From MED-G105 sp039025235 (GTDB lineage Bacteria > Pseudomonadota > Alphaproteobacteria > Caulobacterales > Parvularculaceae): a DNA stretch of 64,000 nucleotides. Position 1 is the stretch's first letter. Each line of letters begins with the position of its first letter. Position numbers and translations under genes: made by a program. The notes below the pieces were generated by a model that searched no databases, had not been told where the DNA came from, and saw only the letters and a program-made list of their open reading frames with translations. The stretch covers positions 124,001 to 188,000 of the forward strand of contig JBCCOS010000004.1 of NCBI GenBank assembly GCA_039025235.1. The letters run 5' to 3'. This document shows positions 35,303-44,331 of this stretch, one piece after another.

Positions 35303-36826
35303 ATGTCAGAAACGGCGTATAAAGAGGGTATTGACGAAGCAACGGTGGAGACCGCGCGTTCGCTTGAAACCTATAAATATGGTTTCACAACGGAAATTGA
35401 ATCCGTGAAGGCGCCAAAAGGCCTGAACGAAGATACGGTCCGGTTTATTAGTGCCAAAAAAGAAGAGCCAGAGTGGATGCTTGAGTGGCGCCTCGATGCT
35501 TTTCGTCGTTGGTGCTCGATGGAAGAGCCGACTTGGGCGATGGTGGACTATCCTGAAATTGATTATCAGGATGCGTATTATTATGCCGAACCGAAGTCTG
35601 GCGCTAAATATGATTCTATTGACGACGTCCCGGCTGAAATTTTAGCGGATTTTGAAAAGCTTGGTATTCCGCTGAAAGAAGCGGAAGTGCTCTTGGGCGT
35701 GGCTGGTGCTTCCGAGACCGCCGCCGATGCGCGAACGGGTGGTCAGCAGAAAGTCGCTGTCGATGCTGTTTTCGATAGTGTGTCTGTTGCAACAACATTT
35801 AAAGAAGAGCTTGCAAAAGCTGGCGTGATTTTCATGTCAATTTCGGAGGCTATCCGAGAGCACCCTGAGCTTGTAAAAAAGTATCTCGGCTCTGTTGTTC
35901 CCACATCTGATAATTTTTTTGCGACCTTAAACTCTGCGGTTTTTTCTGATGGGACATTTGTTTATGTGCCTGAAGGCGTTCGTTGCCCCATGGAATTGTC
36001 AACATATTTCCGTATTAACGAGGCAAATACGGGCCAGTTTGAACGTACGCTGATTGTGGCGGCTCCGGGCTCTTATGTCTCTTATCTTGAGGGCTGCACA
36101 GCGCCTATGCGTGATGAAAATCAGTTGCACGCTGCCGTCGTTGAGCTCGTCATCGAAGATGAGGCCGAGATCAAATACTCAACCGTTCAGAACTGGTACC
36201 CTGGCGATAAGGACGGTAACGGCGGTATTTATAACTTTGTTACAAAGCGGGCAGACTGCCGCGGTGAGAACTCGAAAGTCTCTTGGACCCAAGTTGAAAC
36301 GGGGTCAGCGGTAACTTGGAAATACCCCTCTTGCGTTCTTAAAGGGAACGGAAGCCAAGGGGAGTTTTACTCGATCGCTATTACCAATAACCATCAGCAG
36401 GCCGATACGGGAACCAAGATGATTCATCTGGGGGAGAACACCCGTTCACGGATTATTTCTAAGGGGATATCGGCAGGGCAATCGGATTCAACCTATCGTG
36501 GGCTCGTGAGTGTTCATCGTAAGGCAAAAGGCGCTCGGAATTTTACGCAGTGTGACTCGCTATTGATTGGCGATCGGTGTGGGGCCCATACGGTACCATA
36601 CATCGAAAACAAGAACCCTGGTGCGGTGTTAGAACACGAGGCAACCACGTCGCGATTGTCAGAGGATCAGCTCTTTTACTGTCGCCAACGGGGTCTTTCT
36701 GAAGAAGAAGCAGTGGCGCTTCTTGTGAATGGTTTCTGTAAGGATGTTCTACAAGAATTGCCGATGGAATTTGCTGTAGAGGCACAAAAGCTTGTGGCTG
36801 TGAGTCTTGAAGGAAGTGTTGGTTAA
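35303..36826 (+). CDS. sufB: Fe-S cluster assembly scaffold SufB
   Basis: SufB is the scaffold part of the SufBC2D complex that builds Fe-S clusters. The 507-residue length is typical. Visible family blocks are FRRWCSMEEPTWAMVDYP, VYVPEGVRCPMELSTYFRIN, SYVSYLEGCTAPMRDENQLHAAVVELV and QCDSLLIGDRCGAHTVPYIE, the last holding the acceptor cysteine and histidine region near the C terminus. The ATG at 35303 has AGAGG upstream. sufC follows after 76 bases. Transcription presumably continues from the iscR promoter. Confidence 0.98.
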   Translation: MSETAYKEGIDEATVETARSLETYKYGFTTEIESVKAPKGLNEDTVRFISAKKEEPEWMLEWRLDAFRRWCSMEEPTWAMVDYPEIDYQDAYYYAEPKSGAKYDSIDDVPAEILADFEKLGIPLKEAEVLLGVAGASETAADARTGGQQKVAVDAVFDSVSVATTFKEELAKAGVIFMSISEAIREHPELVKKYLGSVVPTSDNFFATLNSAVFSDGTFVYVPEGVRCPMELSTYFRINEANTGQFERTLIVAAPGSYVSYLEGCTAPMRDENQLHAAVVELVIEDEAEIKYSTVQNWYPGDKDGNGGIYNFVTKRADCRGENSKVSWTQVETGSAVTWKYPSCVLKGNGSQGEFYSIAITNNHQQADTGTKMIHLGENTRSRIISKGISAGQSDSTYRGLVSVHRKAKGARNFTQCDSLLIGDRCGAHTVPYIENKNPGAVLEHEATTSRLSEDQLFYCRQRGLSEEEAVALLVNGFCKDVLQELPMEFAVEAQKLVAVSLEGSVG

Positions 36827-36902
36827 AACCGTCTTTCAAGATGGGTATTTATTATCAATATGCGGCTGAGTTTGGTCGTGATTTAAGTGGTACAAATAAT
36901 AA

Positions 36903-37649
36903 ATGTTAAAGATCGATAATTTACAGGTTTCTATTGAAGACACTGACATTCTTCGGGGGCTGACATTGGAAGTCCCCGCTGGTGAGGTGCATGCCATTAT
37001 GGGGCCAAATGGTTCCGGCAAGTCCACATTATCCCATACCATCGCAGGACGTGAAGAATACGAAGTACATTCCGGTAGTGTTACGCTTGATGGCGAAAAC
37101 ATATTAGAGCTTGAACCGGATGAACGCGCCGCGAAAGGCGTTTTTCTGTCGTTTCAAAACCCAATGGAAATACCGGGTGTGGCGACAATGAATTTTATCC
37201 GTACCGCTCTCAATTCCCAACGGAAAGTCCGTGGTGAGGCTGAGGTATCAGCGGCGGAATTTTTGAAAATCATCCGTGAGAAATCAAAACTCGTAGGTCT
37301 TTCCGATGAAAAACTAAAACGCCCATTCAATGTGGGCTTTTCTGGTGGTGAGAAGAAGCGCATGGAGATGCTACAAATGGCAATCTTCGAGCCTCGTTTC
37401 TGCATCATGGATGAGACCGATTCTGGCCTGGATATCGACGCATTAAAAATGGTTGGCGATGTGGTGAACGCGCTTCGAGGGCCTGAAAGCGGTTTTCTCG
37501 TTATCACCCATTACCAACGGCTACTGGAACATATTCGTCCCGATCGCGTTCACGTTTTGGCCGGCGGACGTATCGTGAAATCTGGGGGACCAGAACTCGC
37601 CGAACGACTTGAAGAGTCCGGATACGATCAATTTATTGAAGCGGCGTAG
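36903..37649 (+). CDS. sufC: Fe-S assembly ATPase SufC
   Basis: SufC is the ABC-type ATPase that drives shape changes in SufBC2D; it is cytoplasmic and not a transporter. The 248 residues have Walker A GPNGSGKST at 34-42, the signature FSGGEKKR (about 147-154), Walker B FCIMDETDSGLDID, with the SufC-specific Asp-Glu-Thr, and the switch His in VITHYQRLL. The gene ends directly at the sufD start. Confidence 0.98.
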   Translation: MLKIDNLQVSIEDTDILRGLTLEVPAGEVHAIMGPNGSGKSTLSHTIAGREEYEVHSGSVTLDGENILELEPDERAAKGVFLSFQNPMEIPGVATMNFIRTALNSQRKVRGEAEVSAAEFLKIIREKSKLVGLSDEKLKRPFNVGFSGGEKKRMEMLQMAIFEPRFCIMDETDSGLDIDALKMVGDVVNALRGPESGFLVITHYQRLLEHIRPDRVHVLAGGRIVKSGGPELAERLEESGYDQFIEAA

Positions 37650-38915
37650 ATGGCAATGGCGGTAGCAAGAAATATTACCACCGATGATGCCTTGAACAAT
37701 TGGTTTCAAGGGCGCTGGGCCGATTGCGCGCAAACGGAAAAACGCCAAGCGGCGTTTCGCCGGTTCTCAGAAGTTGGACTGCCACACCGTCGGGTCGAGG
37801 GATGGCGGTGGTCGGATTTTAGCGGCGCGCTCAGAAACTTCGCTCCAGCAGCGAATGATCAACGATACGACGCGATTTATGAACCATCGCTATTTGCGGC
37901 CCTGAAACCTATTGAAATTACCTTTGTTAACGGACGGATAGAGCTTCCTAAGACGCCACTACCAAAGGGGCTAAAGCTCGCCGTGAATGCTTCGACCACA
38001 GCAGCCTATGACATGGTTCATGGACTTGGCGATAACGGTCTTATTTCTCTAAATGCAGCCGTCAGCAATGAAGCATTGGAACTCATCGTCGAAACAGGCT
38101 CAAAGATCGACCGACCCATTCTCGTTCGTCATATTTGTTCTGGTACGGTCCCGATTTTTGTGCAGACAATTGTTCGCGCCGGAGTCAATTCAACCGCAAA
38201 GATAATCGAGACCTTTGAAGGGGGCGGCACATTCTATTCGCACTCAAGCATTCTCGAAATCGCAGCGCGGTGTAGAATTGATCGCCTCGTCCTGCAAGAT
38301 ATGGATGAAACTAGTGTAATCCACAATCTTTGTGCAGGCGTTCTCGACACCAAGTCGAAGTTTCTCCAGACCGCACTATCGACGGGTTCAAAGCTGGGGC
38401 GGCAAGAAACCATCCTACACTATAATGGCAACGAAATTGAAACGGAGCTGAGAAGCGCGGCACTTCTTTCTGGCAATCGGCATGCTGATTTTACATCGCG
38501 AATTGTCCATAATGCGGAAGCGTGCATAACCAGGCAAATCCATAAAGCGGCGGCTCGCGACAAGGGTAAGGCAATATTTCAGGGAAAATTTCACGTTTCA
38601 CGTGGTGCTCAAAAAACCGATGCTGATATGCAAGCCAACGCGCTTTTGTTATCGGAAACAGCTGAAGCAAACCACAAGCCCGAGCTTGAGATATATGCCG
38701 ATGATGTGGAATGCGCGCACGGATCAACGGCCGGTGCGCTTGACGACGATGCATTGTTTTATTTGCGCCAGCGCGGCCTTTCAGAAGCATCAGCGCGGGG
38801 CTTTCTAATAAAGGCGTTTCTTGCTGAAACCATTGATACGCTAGACGATATCTCAAGGTCGGTTTTTGAAACGCATATTAATGACTGGCTCACAGCCACA
38901 ATCGACGGCGAGTAA
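37650..38915 (+). CDS. sufD: Fe-S assembly protein SufD
   Basis: SufD is the SufB paralogue in the SufBC2D scaffold and is involved in iron acquisition. The 421-residue protein has a variable N-terminal helical region with GLPHRRVEGWRWSDF and the conserved C-terminal beta-helix, with VECAHGSTAGALDDDALFYL and RQRGLSEASARGFLIKAF. The His in CAHGST is the conserved one used at the SufB-SufD interface. The start codon is immediately after the sufC stop, with no gap, and sufS follows after three bases. Confidence 0.96.
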   Translation: MAMAVARNITTDDALNNWFQGRWADCAQTEKRQAAFRRFSEVGLPHRRVEGWRWSDFSGALRNFAPAANDQRYDAIYEPSLFAALKPIEITFVNGRIELPKTPLPKGLKLAVNASTTAAYDMVHGLGDNGLISLNAAVSNEALELIVETGSKIDRPILVRHICSGTVPIFVQTIVRAGVNSTAKIIETFEGGGTFYSHSSILEIAARCRIDRLVLQDMDETSVIHNLCAGVLDTKSKFLQTALSTGSKLGRQETILHYNGNEIETELRSAALLSGNRHADFTSRIVHNAEACITRQIHKAAARDKGKAIFQGKFHVSRGAQKTDADMQANALLLSETAEANHKPELEIYADDVECAHGSTAGALDDDALFYLRQRGLSEASARGFLIKAFLAETIDTLDDISRSVFETHINDWLTATIDGE

Positions 38916-38918
38916 ACG

Positions 38919-40154
38919 ATGAACGCGCACTTTAAAACGCTCGATATACAAGCTCTCCGTGCTGAGTTTCCGATTCTCCAACGTGAAATTCATGGTAAGC
39001 CACTGGTCTATCTTGATAATGCGGCATCTGCACAAAAGCCACGTGCGGTAATTGATGCTATGTCGTTAGCGATGGAACAAAGTTACTCTAATGTGCATCG
39101 TGGGCTTCACCAGTTATCAAATGAAGTAACAAGCGCCTTCGAAAAAGCGCGGCAGACCTGCGCTGGCTTTTTGAACGCGGCGTCTTCGGACGAAATTATT
39201 TTTACGTCAGGTGGCACTGCTGCGTTTAATACTGTTTCTTATTCCCTAGGGATGGATGAGATTGGCGAAGGCGATGAAATCATCCTCTCTTTGATGGAGC
39301 ATCACTCAAACATCGTTCCATGGCATTTTCTGAGAGAGCGCAAAGGTGCCGTTTTAAAATGGATTGATGTTTCTGATGACGGGGAAATTGATCTCGATAC
39401 CTATAAAGCGGCATTCTCATCACGCACGAAACTCGTTGCTGTATCTCATATGTCGAATGTCTTTGGTACGCCGACGCTTGCGAAAGACATGGCCCGTATT
39501 GCCCACGAACATAATGCAAAAATCTTGTTCGATGGATGTCAGGCATCGGTTCATGGTACGGTAGATGTGCAGGATATCGATGCGGACTACTATGTGATGA
39601 CCGGCCACAAATTATACGGTCCAAGTGGGATTGGTCTGCTGTACGCAAAAAAAGAGCTGCTCAACCAGATGCCGCCGTTTTTGGGTGGCGGTGAAATGAT
39701 CGACGAGGTCGCCTGTGATCGCGTTACATATAATACCGCGCCGCATCGCTTTGAGGCGGGGACGCCGCCGATTGTTGAAGCTATTGGTCTTGGCGTAGCG
39801 CTAGATTGGATGCGCGCCAAGGGCGTTGACGTAATCGCCGCTCATGAAACAACGCTGGCTCAAAGGGCAAGGGCTGCGCTGCAAGATCTTGAATTTGTGA
39901 CACTGCATGGCGTTGCAGAAAACAAAGCGCCGATATTTTGTTTTAGTGTCGATGGCGCGCATCCCCATGATGTATCAGCAATCTTGGACCGCTCAGGCGT
40001 GGCCGTGCGTGCCGGCCATCATTGCGCGCAGCCGTTAATGAAACGCATCGGCGTTCCGGCAACATCGCGAGCGTCATTTGCAGCGTATAACACGTTCGAA
40101 GAAATTGACACGCTTGTCGCCGCCCTTAAGAAAACATACGAGATGTTTAAGTAA
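38919..40154 (+). CDS. sufS: Group II cysteine desulfurase SufS
   Basis: SufS supplies sulfur to the Suf scaffold and in this group usually needs an activator such as SufE or SufU. The 411 residues have LVYLDNAASAQKP near the start, the PLP lysine in VMTGHKLYGPSG (near 230) and the catalytic cysteine in VRAGHHCAQPLM (near 369). The short loop around this cysteine is the mark of group II. No sufE gene is present in the window. The stop is one base before the sufT start used here. Confidence 0.96.
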   Translation: MNAHFKTLDIQALRAEFPILQREIHGKPLVYLDNAASAQKPRAVIDAMSLAMEQSYSNVHRGLHQLSNEVTSAFEKARQTCAGFLNAASSDEIIFTSGGTAAFNTVSYSLGMDEIGEGDEIILSLMEHHSNIVPWHFLRERKGAVLKWIDVSDDGEIDLDTYKAAFSSRTKLVAVSHMSNVFGTPTLAKDMARIAHEHNAKILFDGCQASVHGTVDVQDIDADYYVMTGHKLYGPSGIGLLYAKKELLNQMPPFLGGGEMIDEVACDRVTYNTAPHRFEAGTPPIVEAIGLGVALDWMRAKGVDVIAAHETTLAQRARAALQDLEFVTLHGVAENKAPIFCFSVDGAHPHDVSAILDRSGVAVRAGHHCAQPLMKRIGVPATSRASFAAYNTFEEIDTLVAALKKTYEMFK

Positions 40155-40155
40155 A

Positions 40156-40719
40156 ATGTTAAATCGCATCATGGATAAAATGCGCGATGTCATAGACGTC
40201 ACAGCATCTGACGGAGTAGTAGGGCATACTGAGCTATGCCATGATGAGGATCATGGTGTGGCGCAAAGCACTTTGTCCAAGCAAGAAACGTCCCCTAATG
40301 ACGAGCGGGTCGACACAGATGACACAACACCGGGTTCGTCGGCCGTCGCAGCGCCTGTTCATCCATCCCCGGAAGTAACTCCCGAAGCGATAAACCCTCC
40401 AAGCGAAGACGAGCTTCAACGTATAACAGGCGATGTCATTAAAGGGCTGAAATCAGTCTATGATCCAGAAATACCAGTTGATATTTATGAGCTTGGTCTC
40501 ATTTATCGCGTTGATTTATCCGATGAGAGGCTCCTCACGGTCGATATGACCTTAACGGCGCCTGGTTGCCCGGTTGCTGGAGAGATGCCCGGCTGGGTGG
40601 AGGGGGCTGTGCGCAATATTGAAGGCGTAAACAGTGTGAAAGTGAATATGGTGTTTGAGCCACCATGGACACCCGACAAAATGTCGGACGAAGCGCGCCT
40701 TGAACTCGGTTGGATGTGA
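40156..40719 (+). CDS. sufT: SufT-like MIP18/DUF59 Fe-S assembly factor
   Basis: DUF59 proteins help to mature Fe-S enzymes; the version at the end of suf operons is called SufT. I choose the ATG at 40156 (187 residues), because the frame further upstream runs inside sufS. Residues 1-85 are a low-complexity, Asp/Ser/Pro-rich extension. The DUF59 domain follows, with YDPEIPVDIYELGLIY, the conserved cysteine in TLTAPGCPVAGEMP and FEPPWTPDKMSDEARLELG. The 3' end overlaps the next gene by ten bases. Confidence 0.9.
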   Translation: MLNRIMDKMRDVIDVTASDGVVGHTELCHDEDHGVAQSTLSKQETSPNDERVDTDDTTPGSSAVAAPVHPSPEVTPEAINPPSEDELQRITGDVIKGLKSVYDPEIPVDIYELGLIYRVDLSDERLLTVDMTLTAPGCPVAGEMPGWVEGAVRNIEGVNSVKVNMVFEPPWTPDKMSDEARLELGWM

Positions 40720-41177
40720 CAGACATGGAAACTGAAAACAAAAAGATATCAATATCAGATCCCGGTCGTAATGCTGCTGCGGAGCGCTCGCAACCGTCTC
40801 CTCGCTCCAGAAGGCGCGAGAGACCAAAGGTTGTCAAGCTGACAGACGCAGCGGCAAGCCGCATGCAAGCAATTATGGCGAATGCGGACGAAGACTATAT
40901 CGGCGTAAAAATAGGTGTAAAGAACGGTGGGTGTGCCGGCATGGAATATACCATGGACTACGCCGAAGAAGTAGGCCCATTAGACGAAACCGTCGAAGAC
41001 AATGGAATAAAAATTCTAATCGACCCTAAGGCTATTCTATTTTTAATTGGTACAGAGATCGATTTCGTTAGGGAAAAGCTGTCACAGAAATTTGTATTCA
41101 ACAATCCGAATCAAACGGATGCATGTGGATGCGGCGAGAGCGTAACGATTACTCCGGCTGCTCAACACGACGCCTAA
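40710..41177 (+). CDS. sufA: A-type Fe-S carrier (SufA/HesB/IscA family)
   Basis: A-type carriers receive clusters from the scaffold and pass them to target proteins. The 155 residues start with a charged extension of about 45 residues, then the conserved domain VKLTDAAASRMQAIM. The three cluster-binding cysteines are in GGCAGMEY (near 75) and ACGCGES (near 138 and 140). The first ATG (40710) overlaps sufT; an ATG at 40725 is possible. It is the last gene of the suf operon and converges on fliO with only 26 bases between them. Confidence 0.93.
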   Translation: MDVTDMETENKKISISDPGRNAAAERSQPSPRSRRRERPKVVKLTDAAASRMQAIMANADEDYIGVKIGVKNGGCAGMEYTMDYAEEVGPLDETVEDNGIKILIDPKAILFLIGTEIDFVREKLSQKFVFNNPNQTDACGCGESVTITPAAQHDA

Positions 41178-41184
41178 TCGCTAA

Positions 41185-41205
41185 AGAACTACCAAGCATA
41201 GTTCT
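41185..41205. terminator. Hairpin between convergent sufA and fliO
   Basis: AGAACTA (41185-41191) pairs perfectly with TAGTTCT (41199-41205) around a seven-base loop, in the 26-base gap between convergent genes. It can act on both strands but lacks a T-run, so termination is only suggested. Confidence 0.45.
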
Positions 41206-41563
41206 ATGCGGCGCCTTTCAGTTTTTCCGCGGCTTTCTCTACGAAAGACTTGAATTCACCAAGTGAGCTATCAGCTTCATCAGTATCCATCACTTCTTCA
41301 GGTGGTGGCATATCACGGGCAATGACGGTAGCGCTATTTTGGTTAAGAACAACGAGATGTTCGCGATCATCACATCGGATAATGGCCGCTCTCCTTTTGG
41401 CATCAATCGGCAGTACTTCGACAAGCGATAAACGTCGCTTTTTTTGAAATCCCGTTGCCCCCTTAACGAGCCCCATGCGACGAACAAGGACTGCAGCTGC
41501 ACCCAATAGTACGAGCACAAAGGCGAGTGCGAACACCATCCTGGCTGCTTGCGTGATATCCAT
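41204..41563 (-). CDS. fliO: FliO-like flagellar export apparatus protein
   Basis: FliO helps to assemble the FliPQR export gate of the flagellar type III secretion system. The 119-residue protein has one N-terminal membrane segment (about 8-30), a basic stretch and the FliO cytoplasmic core KRRLSLVEVLPIDAKRRAAIIRCDDREHLVVL, followed by an acidic tail. No other flagellar gene is visible near it, so the organism should have its flagellar genes elsewhere. It is a lone gene between the suf operon and the polysaccharide cluster. Confidence 0.85.
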   Translation of the reverse strand: MDITQAARMVFALAFVLVLLGAAAVLVRRMGLVKGATGFQKKRRLSLVEVLPIDAKRRAAIIRCDDREHLVVLNQNSATVIARDMPPPEEVMDTDEADSSLGEFKSFVEKAAEKLKGAA

Positions 41564-41676
41564 TTAAGTGCCTCTCATTTGCCAACAGGACACGAACCAT
41601 ATTTTGCGATCTGTTACTGGAACAGGGACAAATTTAGGTGTGTTAAACCCAACTTTTTAAAATTATTATCGGGAAA

Positions 41677-43935
41677 TTAAGACGTGGTTAATGGTTGGCT
41701 TGTCGCCTTGTCTGTCTTTACGACGGGCGCGTGACTTTGTTTTGAGTCTGTAAGAATATTTTGGAGCTCGCCAAAACTTATGATGTCGCCGAGTTCATTT
41801 TTAAAGAATCCCAAGAAAGCGCGTGTTTTTTCCAAGAACGCCTCGACGTCAATCGCGCTTTGACCATATTGATTAGCGCCTGGCGTCAAGGTGGTTGAGT
41901 GCAGGCTCAGCGGTAGAATAGGGGTGCCATTTTGAACAAGACTTCGCGCCAGACCCTTTAGGTCGTTGAGGGACGCGCCTTCCGGAGAAAGCCGCATTGG
42001 CGCTGTAACGGAAGGAAGTGTCCAAATGCGTTTCCTCAGTTCAAGCGGAATGTCAGAACTCACCCCCATAGGTCCACGTTGTGGTAAGAACACTGTTCCG
42101 CCTTTGATTGCACGTGCACCAACGGCTGGAAAAACGGCGATGTCTTGGCGATTGGCGGGGTGAACATAAAACGGTGTGTTCGACATTTGTTTGAAGTTTG
42201 GTCCACCTTTGTTCGAGAAATCGAAAGCCGGCGATGGGCTGAAGTCGTAGCGAATTCCGACATCAGCAAGAGCTTGGTAAGCGCTTAATGAAATGCCGTA
42301 CCGTCCTGCGCGATGGGATAAAGGCCGTTCGCTAAAAACGGACTTAAACTGTCTCACAAGGCTTTGTAGCTTCTCCAGATGAGCTGCTTGTGTAATATTT
42401 GACTGCCAGGAATAGTAGGTACCTTGAAAGCGACTGCTCTCACCAATGGGCGGCGTACACCACTGATGCAAATGTAATCCGCAGTCTGCTTTGTTGTTGT
42501 CATGAAGATGCTTAAAATAGGTTGAAGTTTTTTCGTCAGTGAGGAGGGGGTATGTGAGAAAATACAATGGCTTAGCGTGAAGTTCTTCGCAAAGAGATTG
42601 AAAGTGATCGATGTCGGAAGGAGAGCAAACGCGCCATTCTGGATTGTTAAAAGAACACCAATCGAACGCTTCTTCTGTATCAATAGTAATGATTAGTTTT
42701 GATCTTTTGTTCGTGGATCTAAAGCCCGCTTTTCGTTGTAAAATTTGAGCGCTTTTTTTGTGCGTCGTGATAATGTCGGAAAACAAGTTTTTCAGGCCAA
42801 TAGATGTATCGTGCCATGAGTATTTCTCAGCGAATTGCCGGGCGCGTCTTTGCTTTTCCTCTAACGGTAATGGATCGTCTAGAACTTCGTTGAGCGCCGT
42901 GCGAAAATCGGCAACGTCACGACTAGCAGATAAAACGCCTGCATCAGGGTGCGTTACAATTTCACAGTTCCCCCAAACCGGTGTCGCGACAACGGGTGTT
43001 CCGCACGCTAATGCCTCTAGCAGAACATTGGGCCACCCTTCTCGATCCGAAGCAAGGGCGAGGCAGTCTACAGCATTGTAAACTTTAACAAGCTCGCAAT
43101 GCGGAACGATGCCGAGAAAACGAACGTCAATGTTATTTGCTTCTGCAAACTGCTCTAATGACCGCCGAAGGGGGCCATCGCCAGCAAATAAAACAGTGGT
43201 ATCGGCGCGCCCCACTAAGGCATCTAAAACAAGTTGGGGGCTTTTTCGATCAATTAAATGACCAACAACCGCTACGGCTTTTCCCGAAATGTCAAAGTGT
43301 TTTCGTGCCGATTGTGAATCGGCTGGTCGGAACTCATCAAGGTCAACGCCATTTCTCAGAACAATTATTTTTTCCGCAGGCGCACCATACTCAATCAGTT
43401 TATCCCTGAGGGCTTTGGCGACACATACAACCGCATCAGCTCTGTAAATTGCGTCTAAGATCATCGCTCGCTGACGCGGATAACGCATGATAAGGCTGAC
43501 ATCAGACCCGCGGGCTGTAAGGACGACAGGCTTTTTTAATCGTGTGGCAGCGTGAACGGCGGCAACGCCGTCTGGATAAAGATAATGGGCATCAATAATG
43601 TCAAATTCACCGTTTTGACGTTGCGAGCGCAGTGCTGATTTCAAAAAACAGTTTGCGAGTGAAAGCGAGGCATACGTCATTCCTACTTTTGGGACGGTAA
43701 AATATCTTGGATGACGAATATTCAGTCCAAACCTCGTTTCGGCTTCTGGTACTGACGCGTATTTTGAATAATGACCGAACGCTTTCGCGGAAAATGGAAA
43801 CCATGGAACAGGGGCAATAATCTCAACATCCGCATCCGTAACACGCACAAAATCCCTCATCCGGTTTTCGACAAAGACGCCATGGGTCGGCGTCTCGGCA
43901 TGAGGATAGAGCGTTGTGAGGGTCAGTACTTTCAT
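41677..43935 (-). CDS. Fusion of GT4 glycosyltransferase and polysaccharide deacetylase-like domain
   Basis: This 752-residue protein joins two enzymes. Residues 1-400 are a GT-B glycosyltransferase of family 4: THGVFVENR near the start, VLRNGVDLDEFRP and the donor-site EALACGTPVVATPVWGNCEIV. Residues 415-740 are a deacetylase-like (WalW-type) domain: LIITIDTEEAFDW near the start, GLHLHQWC and LSHRAGRYGIS later. The metal-binding triad is only partly recognisable, so hydrolase activity is unsure. The linker is short and basic (about 395-412). No signal peptide or membrane segment is seen, so it should act in the cytoplasm. It lies divergent from the priming transferase at the edge of the exopolysaccharide cluster. 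Confidence 0.85.
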   Translation of the reverse strand: MKVLTLTTLYPHAETPTHGVFVENRMRDFVRVTDADVEIIAPVPWFPFSAKAFGHYSKYASVPEAETRFGLNIRHPRYFTVPKVGMTYASLSLANCFLKSALRSQRQNGEFDIIDAHYLYPDGVAAVHAATRLKKPVVLTARGSDVSLIMRYPRQRAMILDAIYRADAVVCVAKALRDKLIEYGAPAEKIIVLRNGVDLDEFRPADSQSARKHFDISGKAVAVVGHLIDRKSPQLVLDALVGRADTTVLFAGDGPLRRSLEQFAEANNIDVRFLGIVPHCELVKVYNAVDCLALASDREGWPNVLLEALACGTPVVATPVWGNCEIVTHPDAGVLSASRDVADFRTALNEVLDDPLPLEEKQRRARQFAEKYSWHDTSIGLKNLFSDIITTHKKSAQILQRKAGFRSTNKRSKLIITIDTEEAFDWCSFNNPEWRVCSPSDIDHFQSLCEELHAKPLYFLTYPLLTDEKTSTYFKHLHDNNKADCGLHLHQWCTPPIGESSRFQGTYYSWQSNITQAAHLEKLQSLVRQFKSVFSERPLSHRAGRYGISLSAYQALADVGIRYDFSPSPAFDFSNKGGPNFKQMSNTPFYVHPANRQDIAVFPAVGARAIKGGTVFLPQRGPMGVSSDIPLELRKRIWTLPSVTAPMRLSPEGASLNDLKGLARSLVQNGTPILPLSLHSTTLTPGANQYGQSAIDVEAFLEKTRAFLGFFKNELGDIISFGELQNILTDSKQSHAPVVKTDKATSQPLTTS

Positions 43936-44331
43936 AACGCCTGTTATTTTCCCATACGTATAATTTTGGTCACTTCGTCAGTGTCTAACAAAGAGACAAA
44001 GTGTTGGAATTCATAAACGACGGTTTCGTCACGGGAGATTTCACACGCTTTTGATGTTTAATGAAGATCAACTTTGTTAAGTCCAGGTTTTTAAGCAAAA
44101 ACAGTTAATTAAAGTCCGTTTCTCACGCTTATTCTCGTGACGAGTCGCATTTTCTAATTTTCAATATCTAAAATTTTATGTAGTTACTTAATGGAATGTA
44201 ATGTGCGTTTACAGTCCACAGTTGTTTCGTTTTGGTGCTTTCGCTGAAAAGCGTCGCGTTTTGAAACAGAGCTTTCGATTGTTTTTGTTGAGAAACAAAA
44301 TTGAGCTTAGTGGTTTGAGTTGGGGTGTGTC
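43936..44331. other. Divergent control region of the exopolysaccharide cluster
   Basis: This 396-base AT-rich region lies between the fusion gene (minus) and the priming transferase (plus) and should hold both promoters. An inverted repeat GTTTC/GAAAC near 44226-44269 encloses GCTTT/AAAGC. I find no clear sigma-70 pair and no -24/-12 (TGGCAC-N5-TTGC) sigma-54 site. Confidence 0.4.

Noticed and set aside
40078..40155. Upstream start for sufT within sufS
   Set aside because: The added residues overlap the end of sufS in another frame and match nothing; the ATG at 40156 is better placed.
43936..44331. Sigma-54 promoter before the polysaccharide cluster
   Set aside because: Some exosortase loci use sigma-54, but I found no TGGCAC-N5-TTGC match here or before the other genes of the cluster.
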